Source: Solimonas thermocellulolyticum (GTDB taxonomy: Bacteria > Pseudomonadota > Gammaproteobacteria > Nevskiales > Nevskiaceae). Taken from it: a stretch of 64,000 nucleotides of DNA. Under the pieces are notes generated by a model. It was given only the letters and a program-made list of their open reading frames with translations. It was not told where the DNA came from and searched no databases. The stretch lies in assembly GCF_040327995.1 (NCBI RefSeq), contig NZ_JBEPIJ010000005.1:1-64000 (forward strand), read 5' to 3'. The translations under genes were made by a program, and so were the position numbers. Positions 43,381 to 53,718 of the stretch are shown here, piece by piece. The stretch's first letter is position 1; the number at the start of each line of letters is the position of its first letter.

Positions 43381-44378
43381 GCGGCGTCGGCGTCGAACAG
43401 CGCGAGGGCTTTGAGGCACGCGAAGCGATGCGCATCGCCGCGGCCCGGCGGAATCAGCGCGCCGGGCAGGCGCAGGCCGTAGTGGCGCATCGCGGCTTCG
43501 GCGTCGAGCACCCAGCGCGCGAGCTGCGACAGCCGTGCCTCGGTATCGAGTGCGGCCAGCGCCGAGTAGTCCAACCACAGATCCTGCTCGAGGGTCTCGG
43601 CGAACTGCTTGACCATCGGGTGCTGCAGCTTGGGCAGGCTCTTCCAGTGGATCGAGCGCGGGGTGTCACCGCGCCGATAGCTGCGCAAGCCGGCGAACTC
43701 GTCCTGTCCGCTGCGGTCGCCACTGTCGAGGCCGCCGGTTCCGGCAGCGGCCGGCGGCTCGCCGCCGTGCGCGGCCGGTTTCGGGAACACCAGGCAGCGC
43801 ATGTCCAGCTCCGCCCAGGTCCACGCATGGAACAGGCCGAGCGGATACTCGGTGGAGACGCTGAACACGCGCGCATCCAGCCAGCCGCGCTGCGTCGCCG
43901 GCAGGGACAGCAGGAACGAGCCGGAACCGAGTGCGGCCACATCCGAAGGGACGGCCTGCCCCTCGTTCTTGGGCCAGCTCGCCGTGAGTGAGTAGCGCGG
44001 CGTGGTCGAGGGGTTGTCGATGTACAGCTCGAAGTGCGCGGTCTCCCCGGCGAACACTGGCTCGCAGTGGCCGGCGCGCAGTTGCACGCCGACCAGGTTC
44101 GCGTGCGTGTGGTGCATGCACACCAGCGCGATGCCGGCGAGCAGGAAGGTCAGCAGAAAGGCCATGCTGTTGGAGTAGTTCATCGCACCGAGCAGCATCA
44201 CCAAGAGCATCAGCGCGAAGAAGTAGCCGAAGCGCGTCGGCAGGATGTAGACGCGATGGCGTGTGATCGCGATCGGCCCCGGCTGACGCTTGACCCTGGC
44301 CATGACCCAGGCGTCGATGCGCTCCTGCGCCCAGCGCAGCGGGTGCAGAAGGATCTTGAACAAGAGCCATGCACGCAT
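43377..44378 (-). CDS. DUF58 membrane protein
   Basis: Start at MRAWLLFKILLHPLRW (44378); 333 residues. Two helices at about 45-90 (FGYFFALMLLVMLLGAMNYS, then MAFLLTFLLAGIALVCM), a periplasmic or cytoplasmic beta-rich part, and the DUF58 signature EFAGLRSYRRGDTPRSIHWKS. DUF58 proteins carry a von Willebrand A-like fold and partner MoxR ATPases. The ATG is preceded by heptamer repeats. Confidence 0.9.
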   Translation of the reverse strand: MRAWLLFKILLHPLRWAQERIDAWVMARVKRQPGPIAITRHRVYILPTRFGYFFALMLLVMLLGAMNYSNSMAFLLTFLLAGIALVCMHHTHANLVGVQLRAGHCEPVFAGETAHFELYIDNPSTTPRYSLTASWPKNEGQAVPSDVAALGSGSFLLSLPATQRGWLDARVFSVSTEYPLGLFHAWTWAELDMRCLVFPKPAAHGGEPPAAAGTGGLDSGDRSGQDEFAGLRSYRRGDTPRSIHWKSLPKLQHPMVKQFAETLEQDLWLDYSALAALDTEARLSQLARWVLDAEAAMRHYGLRLPGALIPPGRGDAHRFACLKALALFDADAA

Positions 44379-44384
44379 GGCGCT

Positions 44385-44462
44385 CAGTTTCCAGTTTCCG
44401 GTTTCCGGTTGCCAGAACGCAGCGGCTTTTGACCGGAGACTGGAAACTCCCCACTGGAAACC
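44385..44462. repeat. Heptamer repeat block with internal dyad between the MoxR and DUF58 genes
   Basis: Four head-to-tail heptamers (CAGTTTC x2, CGGTTTC, CGGTTGC; 44385-44412) are followed after about 28 bp by TGGAAAC-TCCCCAC-TGGAAAC, which is the same unit in the opposite orientation and the same 7-bp phase. The two halves could form a cruciform or an mRNA hairpin in the 88-bp intergenic space. Confidence 0.75.
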
Positions 44463-44466
44463 GCCG

Positions 44467-45378
<912 letters not shown>

Positions 45379-45576
45379 GAAAGGCGTCCCCCAATCCGAT
45401 CGAACTCCCGGCAGTGTATTGAAGCGCTTCGCGATTTTCCGGAGCCTGCGCTCGAGGCATAGCCAACCAACGGCGGCATTCCACCCGACCGGCAGCCATG
45501 GTCGCGGCGCGCAAGCGCTTGCGGTGGCGTGGACGCGGCCGCACCATACCGATCATTCGATTGTCCCGAGACACCC

Positions 45577-47073
45577 GTGAATCGTCACAAGCGGCAACTC
45601 AGTCGAGACCTGCAGAACGCCACCACATACGCCGAATGGCGCGCCGCCGCCGAGGCGCTGGACCGCCTCGATGGCTACGATGAATGGCGCGACGCTGATG
45701 CCAGCGCCGACTACGACTGGCGCCTGATCCGGGCTCGGCTGCGTCAGGTGCGCCAGCTGCGCGCCGAAGGACAAATCGCCAAGCTCGTGCACCACCTGCG
45801 CCAGGGTCTGCACTGGAATCTCGGCAACATCGGCAATCCGCGGCTGTACGAACGCGCACGCGTCGGCACCAAGCGGCTCATCCACGACTACGTCGGTGAG
45901 ATCTCCGAGACGCTCCGATATCTGGCCGATCTGGATGCGCCGGAGTTCCCGCCGGCCGACAAGCACAGGTTCTTCACCGAGGTCGCGCACAGCTACGGTC
46001 GTTCGGCGCTGATGCTCTCCGGCGGCGCGACGCTGGGCCTGTTCCACGTCGGCGTCGTCAAGGCCTTGTACCGCGAGGGGCTGGTGCCGCCGATCATGTC
46101 GGGTTCCAGCGCCGGCTCGGTGGTGTGTGCGACCGTCGGCACGCGCGAGCCGCATGAGGTCGAGGAGCTGCTCGATCCGGAAGCCGCGTACTACCACTTC
46201 TGGCGCATCCTGCCGTGGCGCGACATGCTGCGCAATCGCGCGCTGATGGACCAGAACCAGTTGCGCAAGGCGATCGCCGCCAACGTACGCGATTGGACCT
46301 TCGAGGAGGCTTACCGGCGCTCCGGTCGCGTCATCAACATCACCGTGTCTCCGGCGGGCGTGAACCAGCCGCCGCGTCTGCTCAACCACCTGACGTTCCC
46401 TTACCTGTACCTGCACGAGGCGGTGCTCGCCTCCTGCGCGGTGCCGGTGCTGTTCCCGCCGGTGATGCTGATGACGCAGGACGAGCGCGGCCAGCGCGTG
46501 CCGTACATGCCGCTGCTGCGCTGGAACGACGGCTCGCTCAAGTCCGACTTGCCGATCTTGCGCATGCGTCGCCTGCACAACGTCAACCACTTCATCGTCA
46601 GCCAGACCAATCCGCACGTGCTGCCGTTCGTGTCGCGGCGCGAGCCGGGTGACGGCAACGTGCTGCACGGTGCGCGCGACTTCGCCTATTCCAGCCTGCG
46701 CGGTCAGGCCAAGAGCGTGATCGATCTGGTGCGCCACCGCCTGCCGATGGGCAACCTGCGACGCACGCTGGATCTGGGCTCGTCGATTCTCGATCAGGAG
46801 TATCGCGGCAACATCAACATCCTGCCCGAGGTCAGTCTGTGGCGGTATGCGAACGTCACCTCGAATCCGTCCATGGAGTCGATCAAGCGCTTCATCCTGG
46901 AGGGCGAGCGCGCGACCTGGCCGCGCATCGAGATGATCCGCAACCAGACCCTGATCAGTCAGACGCTGAACGACTGCATCGAGCGTATCGAGCGTGGGCC
47001 GCAGGCGCGACTCGCGGCGCCGACGCCGGGGACCAAGCCCGATTTGCGCGTGGTACGCACGCGTGGTGGCTAG
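45577..47073 (+). CDS. Patatin-like phospholipase with N-terminal DUF3336 domain
   Basis: GTG 45577 after CCGAGAC is preferred; an in-frame GTG at 45529 is the alternative. 498 residues. Residues ~5-140 are the DUF3336 helical region (YAEWRAAAEALDRLDG). The patatin domain has the oxyanion loop GGATLGLFHVG (149-159), nucleophile S178 in GSSAG and the dyad D318 in NDGS. DUF3336-patatin proteins include eukaryotic triacylglycerol lipases and bacterial homologues. No membrane segment is obvious. The stop codon overlaps the inverted-repeat element downstream. Confidence 0.9.
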   Translation: MNRHKRQLSRDLQNATTYAEWRAAAEALDRLDGYDEWRDADASADYDWRLIRARLRQVRQLRAEGQIAKLVHHLRQGLHWNLGNIGNPRLYERARVGTKRLIHDYVGEISETLRYLADLDAPEFPPADKHRFFTEVAHSYGRSALMLSGGATLGLFHVGVVKALYREGLVPPIMSGSSAGSVVCATVGTREPHEVEELLDPEAAYYHFWRILPWRDMLRNRALMDQNQLRKAIAANVRDWTFEEAYRRSGRVINITVSPAGVNQPPRLLNHLTFPYLYLHEAVLASCAVPVLFPPVMLMTQDERGQRVPYMPLLRWNDGSLKSDLPILRMRRLHNVNHFIVSQTNPHVLPFVSRREPGDGNVLHGARDFAYSSLRGQAKSVIDLVRHRLPMGNLRRTLDLGSSILDQEYRGNINILPEVSLWRYANVTSNPSMESIKRFILEGERATWPRIEMIRNQTLISQTLNDCIERIERGPQARLAAPTPGTKPDLRVVRTRGG

Positions 47074-47237
47074 GAGCCTGGACGGTAGAAACGCAGGCGG
47101 CTGCGGCTCCGCCGTTTTTCGGGCATCTTCCGCGCTGCTTTTCGGCCAATAGAACCCGCTACTCACCTCAAGCCAACGCGAAACCTGCCTCGAAATGGCT
47201 TTGCCTCGCCTGCCAGGTTCCTACCGTCCAGGCTCCT
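47072..47237. mobile_element. MITE-like 164-bp element with 16-bp perfect terminal inverted repeats
   Basis: GGAGCCTGGACGGTAG (47073-47088) and CTACCGTCCAGGCTCC (47221-47236) are perfect inverted repeats, with similarity continuing inward (AAACGCAGGCG versus GAACCTGGCAGGCG). The interior has no reading frame of note. The left end starts within the patatin stop codon. No target-site duplication beyond a possible A/T was identified. It may also act as a transcript end. Confidence 0.65.
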
Positions 47238-47344
47238 TGCGCACTCGCCGATTCCGTCTCGCGCCCCGGTTCGGCGGCTCGGTCCCGCGACGAGGGCATC
47301 AGGCTGGGGTCGCGCCCTTTGCGTGCGCGTGCCCGCGCACCGGC

Positions 47345-50300
47345 TCACGCCTCGTCCAGCTCGATCCAGCGCAGCGCCGGGTCTTCGATCAGCGGCAGGT
47401 ACAGCGCTGCCCGCGGCGGGTGTGCCGGGTCGTAATCGCGCATCAGCGCGCAGTAGTCCTGTAGTTGCGCGCGGTAGCGCGCGAGTTCGTTGCGCACGAA
47501 GCCGGCGCTGTCGGCGCCTTCGTGCGTGCTGGTCTTGAAGTCGACGATCCAGCGCACGCCGCCGTCGACGAAGCAGCGGTCGATCCTGCGCCGTTGCAGT
47601 AGCCCGTCGCGCAGGGTGCTGAGGTCGAACTCGCTCACGGCGTCGGTATGACGCGAGTCGAGCAGCCAGCGGCCGCGCGCATCGTCGAGCGTGTTGACCA
47701 GCGCGCGCAGCACGCGCGCGGCGGCATCACCGCGGCGTGCGCTGGGCACGCCCATATCGCGCAGGGCCGATTGCAGGCTGGCCTCCAGCGAGCGACAGCG
47801 CGCCGCGGTCCACTGCCCGACGCCGTCCTCGGCGATGCGCTGCACATAGCGGTGGTAGAGCACGCCGACCGCGCGCGCGGTTTCGCCGGCCCAGTCGAAG
47901 CGCAAGGGCTCGCCGCCGATAGCGGCTTGAGGGGTTGGTAGCGGCAGGCCGGCTGGTCGCGGGGGGATCGGCCAGCTCCGCAGGCGGCGCAGCGGCGGTG
48001 GGTCCGGCGGAGCATCGGCGACCGGCGCGACGTCCTCGGCCGGCGTGGGTGCCTGCGCCGCCGCGTCGAAATCGGCCCGGACGGCGGGCCACAGCCGCGC
48101 GAGCAGGCTGCGCTCGGGCGGTCGGGTGAGTTTGCCGTCGGCGCCGCGCGCGACGGCGCCGACAAGATGCAGGCGCTGGCGTGCGCGGGTGACGGCGACG
48201 TAGAGCAGGCGTCCGTCCTCGTAGCGCTGCTTGCGCTGCTGGCGCAGGCGCAGGTAATCGTAGCTGGCACTGCGCGCGGCGCCGGTCGCCTGCACCGGCG
48301 CGAGCAGCAGACGTGCCTTGCCGGCGCCGTCGGTGAGCTGTTCCCAGACCACCGGCGGCGGATCGTCGCTGCGCGTGTCGCGGCCAAGGCCGGGGACGAT
48401 GACGACATCGAACTCCAGCCCCTTGGACTTATGGATCGTCATCACGCTGATGCCGGCATCGCCGCTGCCTTCGGCGCTCGCCTTGAGCTCGTGCAAGGCG
48501 AGATCGAGCGTCGACGGGTCCTCCAGCGTGGTGCCCGGCGCCAGGCGCTGCAAGCAATCGAAGTAGGCGGCGGCATCGGCGAGCGCGGTCGGCGCGGTGG
48601 CGCAGGCCGGTCCGCCGAGCGCGACCCAGGTGGCCTCGACCCAGCGGCGCAGCGGCAGGCGTCCCCGCTGCGCCTGCGCCTGCGCGATCACCGCCCGCAG
48701 CCGCAGCAGGCGTTCGCGGCCGTCGTCGCCGAGTCGGTCGACGCGCGCGGGATCGTGCATCGCCGCGAGTAGGCTGTCGTGCGCAGGCAGGTCGGCGGCG
48801 AGCGCGTGCAGGTCGGCGAGCTTGAGCCCGCACCAGGGCGCGCGCAGCACGGCGAGCCAGGCGATGCGGTCGAGGGGGTGCAGCAGCGCCAGCGTGAGCG
48901 CACGCAGATCGCCGATCAGCGGACGCTCGGACAGGCTCTCGATGTCGACGGCCTGATAGTCGATCCCGGCGTCGCGCAGCGCTACGCCGATGGCGTCGAG
49001 GTGGCCGCGGTTGCGCACCAGGATGGCGATGCGCGCGCCGGGGTCGCGTGCGCGTTCCGTGCGCAGGATGTGCAGCACGCGCTCGGCTTCGGCGGCAGCG
49101 GTGGCGTCGATCAGCGCATGGACCGTAACGGCGTGGCCGTCGAGGGGCTCGCGCGCGGCAGCGGCGGTGCAGAACGACACCGCCGCCAGATCGCGGTCGT
49201 CGTGCTGCGGCATCACCTGGACGAAATGCGTGTTGACCCAGTCGACCAGACCCGCCTGCGAGCGGAAGTTGCGCTGCAAACGCAGCGGGGTCAGCGGCAG
49301 CGCGCCGATGCCGCGTTCGACGGCATCGAGGAACAGGCCGACGTCGGCCTCGCGGAAGCGGTAGATGCTCTGCATCGGGTCGCCGACCGCGAACAGCGTG
49401 CGACCGTCGTCGGCGCTCCAACCGGCGGTCAGGCCCTGCAGCAGCCGCCACTGGGTCTGCGAGGTGTCCTGGAACTCGTCGACGAGCAGGTGGCGAACGC
49501 GGTAGTCCAGGCGCAGCGCGAGTTCGCTCGGGGCCTCGGCGTCGCCGAGCGCGGCGACGGCGTTGGCCGCGATCTCGGCGAAGTCGACGACGCCGCGCGC
49601 CGCGAACACCAGGCGCAGTTCGGCGGCGGCGAGCCGCAGGGTGTCGAGCAGGGCCTCGAGCACCGCCCATTCCTCATCGCTATAGCACGCCGCCGGCAGA
49701 TCGAACAGCGCGGCGAGGGCTTCTTGCGCGCCGTCCACTGCGGCCAGCTCGCCGATCAGCGCCTGGTGTGCGCTGCGCGCTGGCTCCAGTAGCGCTTTCT
49801 CGGCCTTGGTCTTGCCGGCGGGAAAGCCCAAGGTGGCGTCCACCTTGGTACGCCAGTTGCGCTCTGCTGTGAACACGAGGTCCAGCAGCGCCCGCCAGTG
49901 CGGTAGGGCCGACGGCTCGCACACCGGCCAGCGCTCGGTGTCGACACGATGCAGCGGCAGCTCCGGCGCCGACAGCCGCCGCTGCGCCGAGGCATGCGTG
50001 GCGGAGCGCAGCCACTGCACCTTGAGCGCGGGTGGGATCGCTGCGTCGGCGCGCGCAAGGGCGGCGCGGATCACGTCCGCGAAGGCCGCTTCGAGCAACG
50101 CGCGCGTGCGGCCGGCGCTGGCGCTGCGGGTGACCAGCGCCAGCCATTGGTCACGGCGCCGCAGCAGCTCGATCAGTTGCTGCTCCAGACGCGCCGTGCG
50201 GTTGTCGAGGTGTTCGAGCACGCGCGCGACCGCCGCCGCCTGCGATAGATCGGTTTCCAAGGCGCGCAGCACGGCGCGCGCGGCCTCGCGGTACAGCGGC

Positions 50301-50752
50301 ACGGGGTCGTCGGCGATCTCGAGCGCGCCGCCGAGCCCGGAGCCGAGCGGCGACTGGCGCACGATCTCGGCGCACAGCGCGTCGATGGTGCGGATGCGCA
50401 GACGCTGCGGCGTCTCGTCGAGCCGCCAGCCGCGCGCCTGCGAGCGTGCGAGCACGGCGCGTGCGAGTGTCCAGGTGTGCTGGCGGTGTGGCTCCGGCGG
50501 CGGCGTGGATTCGCGGGCGCGGCCGATCGCGTCGAACACGCGGTGCCGCATCTCGGCCGCGGCCTTGCGCGTGAAGGTGATGGCGACGATCTCCTCGGGC
50601 TCGTCGACGCCGGCGAGCAGCACCAAGAGGCGCTGGGTCAGCAGCTCGGTCTTGCCGGAACCGGCGGGCGCCTGGACGATGAAGCTGCGCGTCGGATCGA
50701 GCGCGTCCGCGCGCGCCCGGGCATCCGCGGCCAAGGCGTCGGCCGCGCTCAT
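47345..50752 (-). CDS. UvrD/Rep-type helicase with C-terminal PD-(D/E)XK nuclease (AddA/RecB-like)
   Basis: 1135 residues; ATG 50752 overlaps the upstream gene stop. Superfamily-1 motifs in order: Ia/Walker A QAPAGSGKTELL (28-38), ITFTRKAAAEMRHR, LVDEFQDTSQTQW, VGDPMQSIYRFREA, QRNFRSQ, IHKSKGLEFDVVIVPGLG, VAVTRARQRL. The C-terminal nuclease ends with the motif VRWIVDFKTS. It pairs with the neighbouring Fe-S nuclease to process double-strand breaks in the way of AddAB. recBCD is not seen in the window, so whether this replaces it is unknown. Confidence 0.92.
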   Translation of the reverse strand: MSAADALAADARARADALDPTRSFIVQAPAGSGKTELLTQRLLVLLAGVDEPEEIVAITFTRKAAAEMRHRVFDAIGRARESTPPPEPHRQHTWTLARAVLARSQARGWRLDETPQRLRIRTIDALCAEIVRQSPLGSGLGGALEIADDPVPLYREAARAVLRALETDLSQAAAVARVLEHLDNRTARLEQQLIELLRRRDQWLALVTRSASAGRTRALLEAAFADVIRAALARADAAIPPALKVQWLRSATHASAQRRLSAPELPLHRVDTERWPVCEPSALPHWRALLDLVFTAERNWRTKVDATLGFPAGKTKAEKALLEPARSAHQALIGELAAVDGAQEALAALFDLPAACYSDEEWAVLEALLDTLRLAAAELRLVFAARGVVDFAEIAANAVAALGDAEAPSELALRLDYRVRHLLVDEFQDTSQTQWRLLQGLTAGWSADDGRTLFAVGDPMQSIYRFREADVGLFLDAVERGIGALPLTPLRLQRNFRSQAGLVDWVNTHFVQVMPQHDDRDLAAVSFCTAAAAREPLDGHAVTVHALIDATAAAEAERVLHILRTERARDPGARIAILVRNRGHLDAIGVALRDAGIDYQAVDIESLSERPLIGDLRALTLALLHPLDRIAWLAVLRAPWCGLKLADLHALAADLPAHDSLLAAMHDPARVDRLGDDGRERLLRLRAVIAQAQAQRGRLPLRRWVEATWVALGGPACATAPTALADAAAYFDCLQRLAPGTTLEDPSTLDLALHELKASAEGSGDAGISVMTIHKSKGLEFDVVIVPGLGRDTRSDDPPPVVWEQLTDGAGKARLLLAPVQATGAARSASYDYLRLRQQRKQRYEDGRLLYVAVTRARQRLHLVGAVARGADGKLTRPPERSLLARLWPAVRADFDAAAQAPTPAEDVAPVADAPPDPPPLRRLRSWPIPPRPAGLPLPTPQAAIGGEPLRFDWAGETARAVGVLYHRYVQRIAEDGVGQWTAARCRSLEASLQSALRDMGVPSARRGDAAARVLRALVNTLDDARGRWLLDSRHTDAVSEFDLSTLRDGLLQRRRIDRCFVDGGVRWIVDFKTSTHEGADSAGFVRNELARYRAQLQDYCALMRDYDPAHPPRAALYLPLIEDPALRWIELDEA

Positions 50753-53463
50753 GGCAGGACCTCCTCGTCTGCGGCGGCCGCCCACGGCGCGGACTCGCGC
50801 ACGCGGCACAGCGCGTGGAGCTGGCAGTCGCGACAAGACTGGCGCGGATGCTTGGGCGTGACGCTGGCCAGCCCGCGGCCGATCTCCTCGGCGACGGTTT
50901 CGAGCTGGCCGCGCCAGCGGCCCATCAGCGCTGACCAGCTCGCCGCATCGCGGGTGTCGCGCTCGCGTTCATAGGGTTTGATGCCGGGCGCGATCTCGTC
51001 GGATGCGGCCAGGCCGTCGAAGCCGACCTCGCCGACGCGCAGGCGTGCATAGGCGATGCCGTCGATGTCCGGCTCGGTGAGTGCGTAGAGCAACAGTTGC
51101 GGTTCCTCGGGGCGGCCGTCGCGCCACGGGGGTTTGCGCGCCGCGCCGGTCTTGTAGTCGATGACCAGGCGCCGGCCGTCGTCGAGGCGATCGATGCGAT
51201 CGGGGCGCAGGCGCAAGCGCAGTCCGCCGAAGCTGCGCTCGGAGATGCCGGGTGTCTCGGCATCGAGCGGCTCACCCTCGATGATTTCGACCGAAAACGG
51301 CGGGCGTTCGCGTTCGATCTCCAAGAAGGTGCGCAGCAGTGCGCGCAGGCGCCGTGCTTCGAGGCTGCGCATCCTTGGTGCGAAGCGCTGCGGTGCGCGA
51401 GCGGCCGCGCGGTCGAGTTCGGTGTCGACGGCGGCGGCGATCGCCTCGTCGAGCGCGGCGTCGTCCAGCGCGGCGAGCGCGCCATGGTGGCGCCAGTTGC
51501 GCCAAAGAGTTTCGAGCGTGCGATGCGCGAGCAAGCCGCGGTCGATCGGGTTCGGACCGTAGCCCGGCTCCTCCAGCGCCGCGGCGCCGAGACGGTGACT
51601 CGCGAACGCGCGAAACGGGCAGGTGGCCTGATCGGCGAGCAGACGCGTACCGCCGGGCAGCGGCAGTTGCGGGTCCGGGCGCGGCGCGTAGACGTCGGTG
51701 AGCGTTTCCAGTTCGGCAGCGGCGCGCATCGCCTGCCAGTGCTGCGGCCCGCTCGTCGGCGGCAGGCGTTGCGCGCGTGCGGCTTCGTCCCGGATCAGCG
51801 GGCTGGGCGACAGGGGCCGGTCGCCGTCGCTCGCCGCCCAACTGAAGACGACCTCGCCCGCTGCGGCGCGCCAGTTCTGTGTGGTGCGCTCGGCCCAGGC
51901 GAGTTCCTGCATCGTCGATGCGTGCGGCATGCCCAGGCGGCGTTGCAGATCGAAGGGGATGAACGGATTCGGGCGCCCCGCTGGCGGCCAGCTCTCATCG
52001 TCCAGTCCCATGACCCAGAGCGCATCGAAATCCAGACCCTGTGCTTCCAGCGCGCCGAGCACCTGGATGTTGAGCGGCGGCGTCTGCGGTTGGAAGATGC
52101 GCTCGCCGGCGAGATGGCGGAGCTGGGCCAAGGCGACGGACGCCGATACCGGCCCGAGCACGTCCTCGAGCGCGCCGAGTTCGGCGAGTAGATCGCGCCA
52201 GGCTTCCAGCGCCTGGAACTCCGCGCTGTCGAGTGTGCGCGGGCCGGGCCAGCCGGCCGCATCGAGCGCCTCGCTGAAGCGGTCGGCCCAGGTCGGCAGG
52301 TCGGCGCGGTGCAGTGTTGACAGCCTTGGCAGGCGCGCCAGCGCGGCGCGCAGCCGGTCGCGATCCCGCGCGAGCTGCATCAGCGTGGCGAGATCGAGCC
52401 GCAGATGCCCTTGCGCGCGTGCGCGCCGATCGAGTTCGGCGCGCTCGGTCGCGTCGGTTTCACCGGCGCCCCAGTAGGGCGAGCACAGCAGCGCGCCGGC
52501 CGCCGGCAGATCCAGACCTTCGGCCAGCAATTGCAGCAATAGCAGCGCGCAGTGCACCAGCCCGAAATGTACGAGCGGCTCGCCCAGGCTCAGGTTGTAA
52601 GGACGCACCGCGGAACCGGCACTCAGCGTGTCGAACGCCGGGCACAGCACCTGGTCGAAGACGCGGATCAGCTCGGCTCGGCGTGCGTGCAGATCCGGCA
52701 CGATGACGCCGATGCGCTCATCCGGCGTGCGCCGTGCGCGTTCGGCAACCCAGAGCGCGGCGGCGAGCAGCTCCTGCTCCGCCGTCGGTGCACACACGGC
52801 GCTGACGCTGGCGGTCTGCGCCTGCGCATCCAGCCGCAGCAGCTCGCAGCGACGATCGCGCAGCGCAGCCAGCATCCGCTGCTGCCAGGGCAGGATCGTC
52901 TCGAAGCCGGCGAGCACGATCGTGCCCGGCAGCGCCGGCGCCGTGGCCAGGGCGGCGATGGTGTCGGCGCGAAGCTGAGCGGCGTCGCGGCAACCGAGCT
53001 TTGCGCAACGTTCCTGGTACTGCCGTGCCCAGCGGTTGTAAGCCTCTATCTCCGGCGATGACGCCGGCAAGGGCGGCGCGAGCTCATAGTCGGCGCACAG
53101 CCGCCAGGCCTGGGCCGCGGCTCGCGCCGCCGCGCCTTCGTGCAAGATCGTGAAATCCTCGCGCGACTCATGGACGATGAGCCGCCACAGCAGCTCTGTA
53201 CGTGCCGCCGACAGGCCGCGCGCCTGCGCCTCGGGCACGCCCAGGGTGTCGGCGCGCGCCTGCAGCCAGGTTTCAGCCGTGTGGATTGCTGGCGTGCGCC
53301 ACGTCCGCATTCCGCGCGCCGCCTGCCAGCGCGCGTACGCCGTCTGCAGGTGCTGCACCAGACGCGGGCTGACGCACAGGACGAGCGTGTCGGCAGTGTC
53401 GGCGTGCGACAGGCGCTCGAACAGGGCCGCGCGTTCCATCGACCGCAGATCGCTGATCCTCAT
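50749..53463 (-). CDS. PD-(D/E)XK nuclease with Fe-S cysteines, AddB-like partner
   Basis: ATG 53463 gives 904 residues; an ATG at 53439 is possible. The N-terminal half has a degenerate helicase-like fold (RLVQHLQTAYARWQ, IVLAGFETILPWQQRML) with no Walker A lysine motif, so it is probably an inactive helicase. The C-terminal nuclease contains VIDYKTG. Cysteines C in ATCPFRAF and the CRDCQLHALC cluster form the probable 4Fe-4S latch of AddB-type nucleases. It matches the family called probable DNA repair protein beside UvrD helicases in gammaproteobacteria. Coupled to the helicase gene by ATGA. Confidence 0.88.
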   Translation of the reverse strand: MRISDLRSMERAALFERLSHADTADTLVLCVSPRLVQHLQTAYARWQAARGMRTWRTPAIHTAETWLQARADTLGVPEAQARGLSAARTELLWRLIVHESREDFTILHEGAAARAAAQAWRLCADYELAPPLPASSPEIEAYNRWARQYQERCAKLGCRDAAQLRADTIAALATAPALPGTIVLAGFETILPWQQRMLAALRDRRCELLRLDAQAQTASVSAVCAPTAEQELLAAALWVAERARRTPDERIGVIVPDLHARRAELIRVFDQVLCPAFDTLSAGSAVRPYNLSLGEPLVHFGLVHCALLLLQLLAEGLDLPAAGALLCSPYWGAGETDATERAELDRRARAQGHLRLDLATLMQLARDRDRLRAALARLPRLSTLHRADLPTWADRFSEALDAAGWPGPRTLDSAEFQALEAWRDLLAELGALEDVLGPVSASVALAQLRHLAGERIFQPQTPPLNIQVLGALEAQGLDFDALWVMGLDDESWPPAGRPNPFIPFDLQRRLGMPHASTMQELAWAERTTQNWRAAAGEVVFSWAASDGDRPLSPSPLIRDEAARAQRLPPTSGPQHWQAMRAAAELETLTDVYAPRPDPQLPLPGGTRLLADQATCPFRAFASHRLGAAALEEPGYGPNPIDRGLLAHRTLETLWRNWRHHGALAALDDAALDEAIAAAVDTELDRAAARAPQRFAPRMRSLEARRLRALLRTFLEIERERPPFSVEIIEGEPLDAETPGISERSFGGLRLRLRPDRIDRLDDGRRLVIDYKTGAARKPPWRDGRPEEPQLLLYALTEPDIDGIAYARLRVGEVGFDGLAASDEIAPGIKPYERERDTRDAASWSALMGRWRGQLETVAEEIGRGLASVTPKHPRQSCRDCQLHALCRVRESAPWAAAADEEVLP

Positions 53464-53718
53464 GCAGCAGAGTATGACGAAGCACAGGCTCAAAATCCGA
53501 GCCTGCATAGCGGCAGTCGGCGTCGATCCGGGAGTTGGTGATCCAGCGCTCGATCGGTCAGGCGGGTGCGCGCTGGAGGGGCGATGCACCTCATTTGGGG
53601 GAGCCGGACTGGGTTCGGTGTGAACGCCCGGCGGAGTGGGCAACTGCGGCGCGCGTCGGGTGCGGCGGTGTGTCCAGCTATCATGCCGGCCCCTGCCGTC
53701 GTTCGCCGCCGACCTTCG

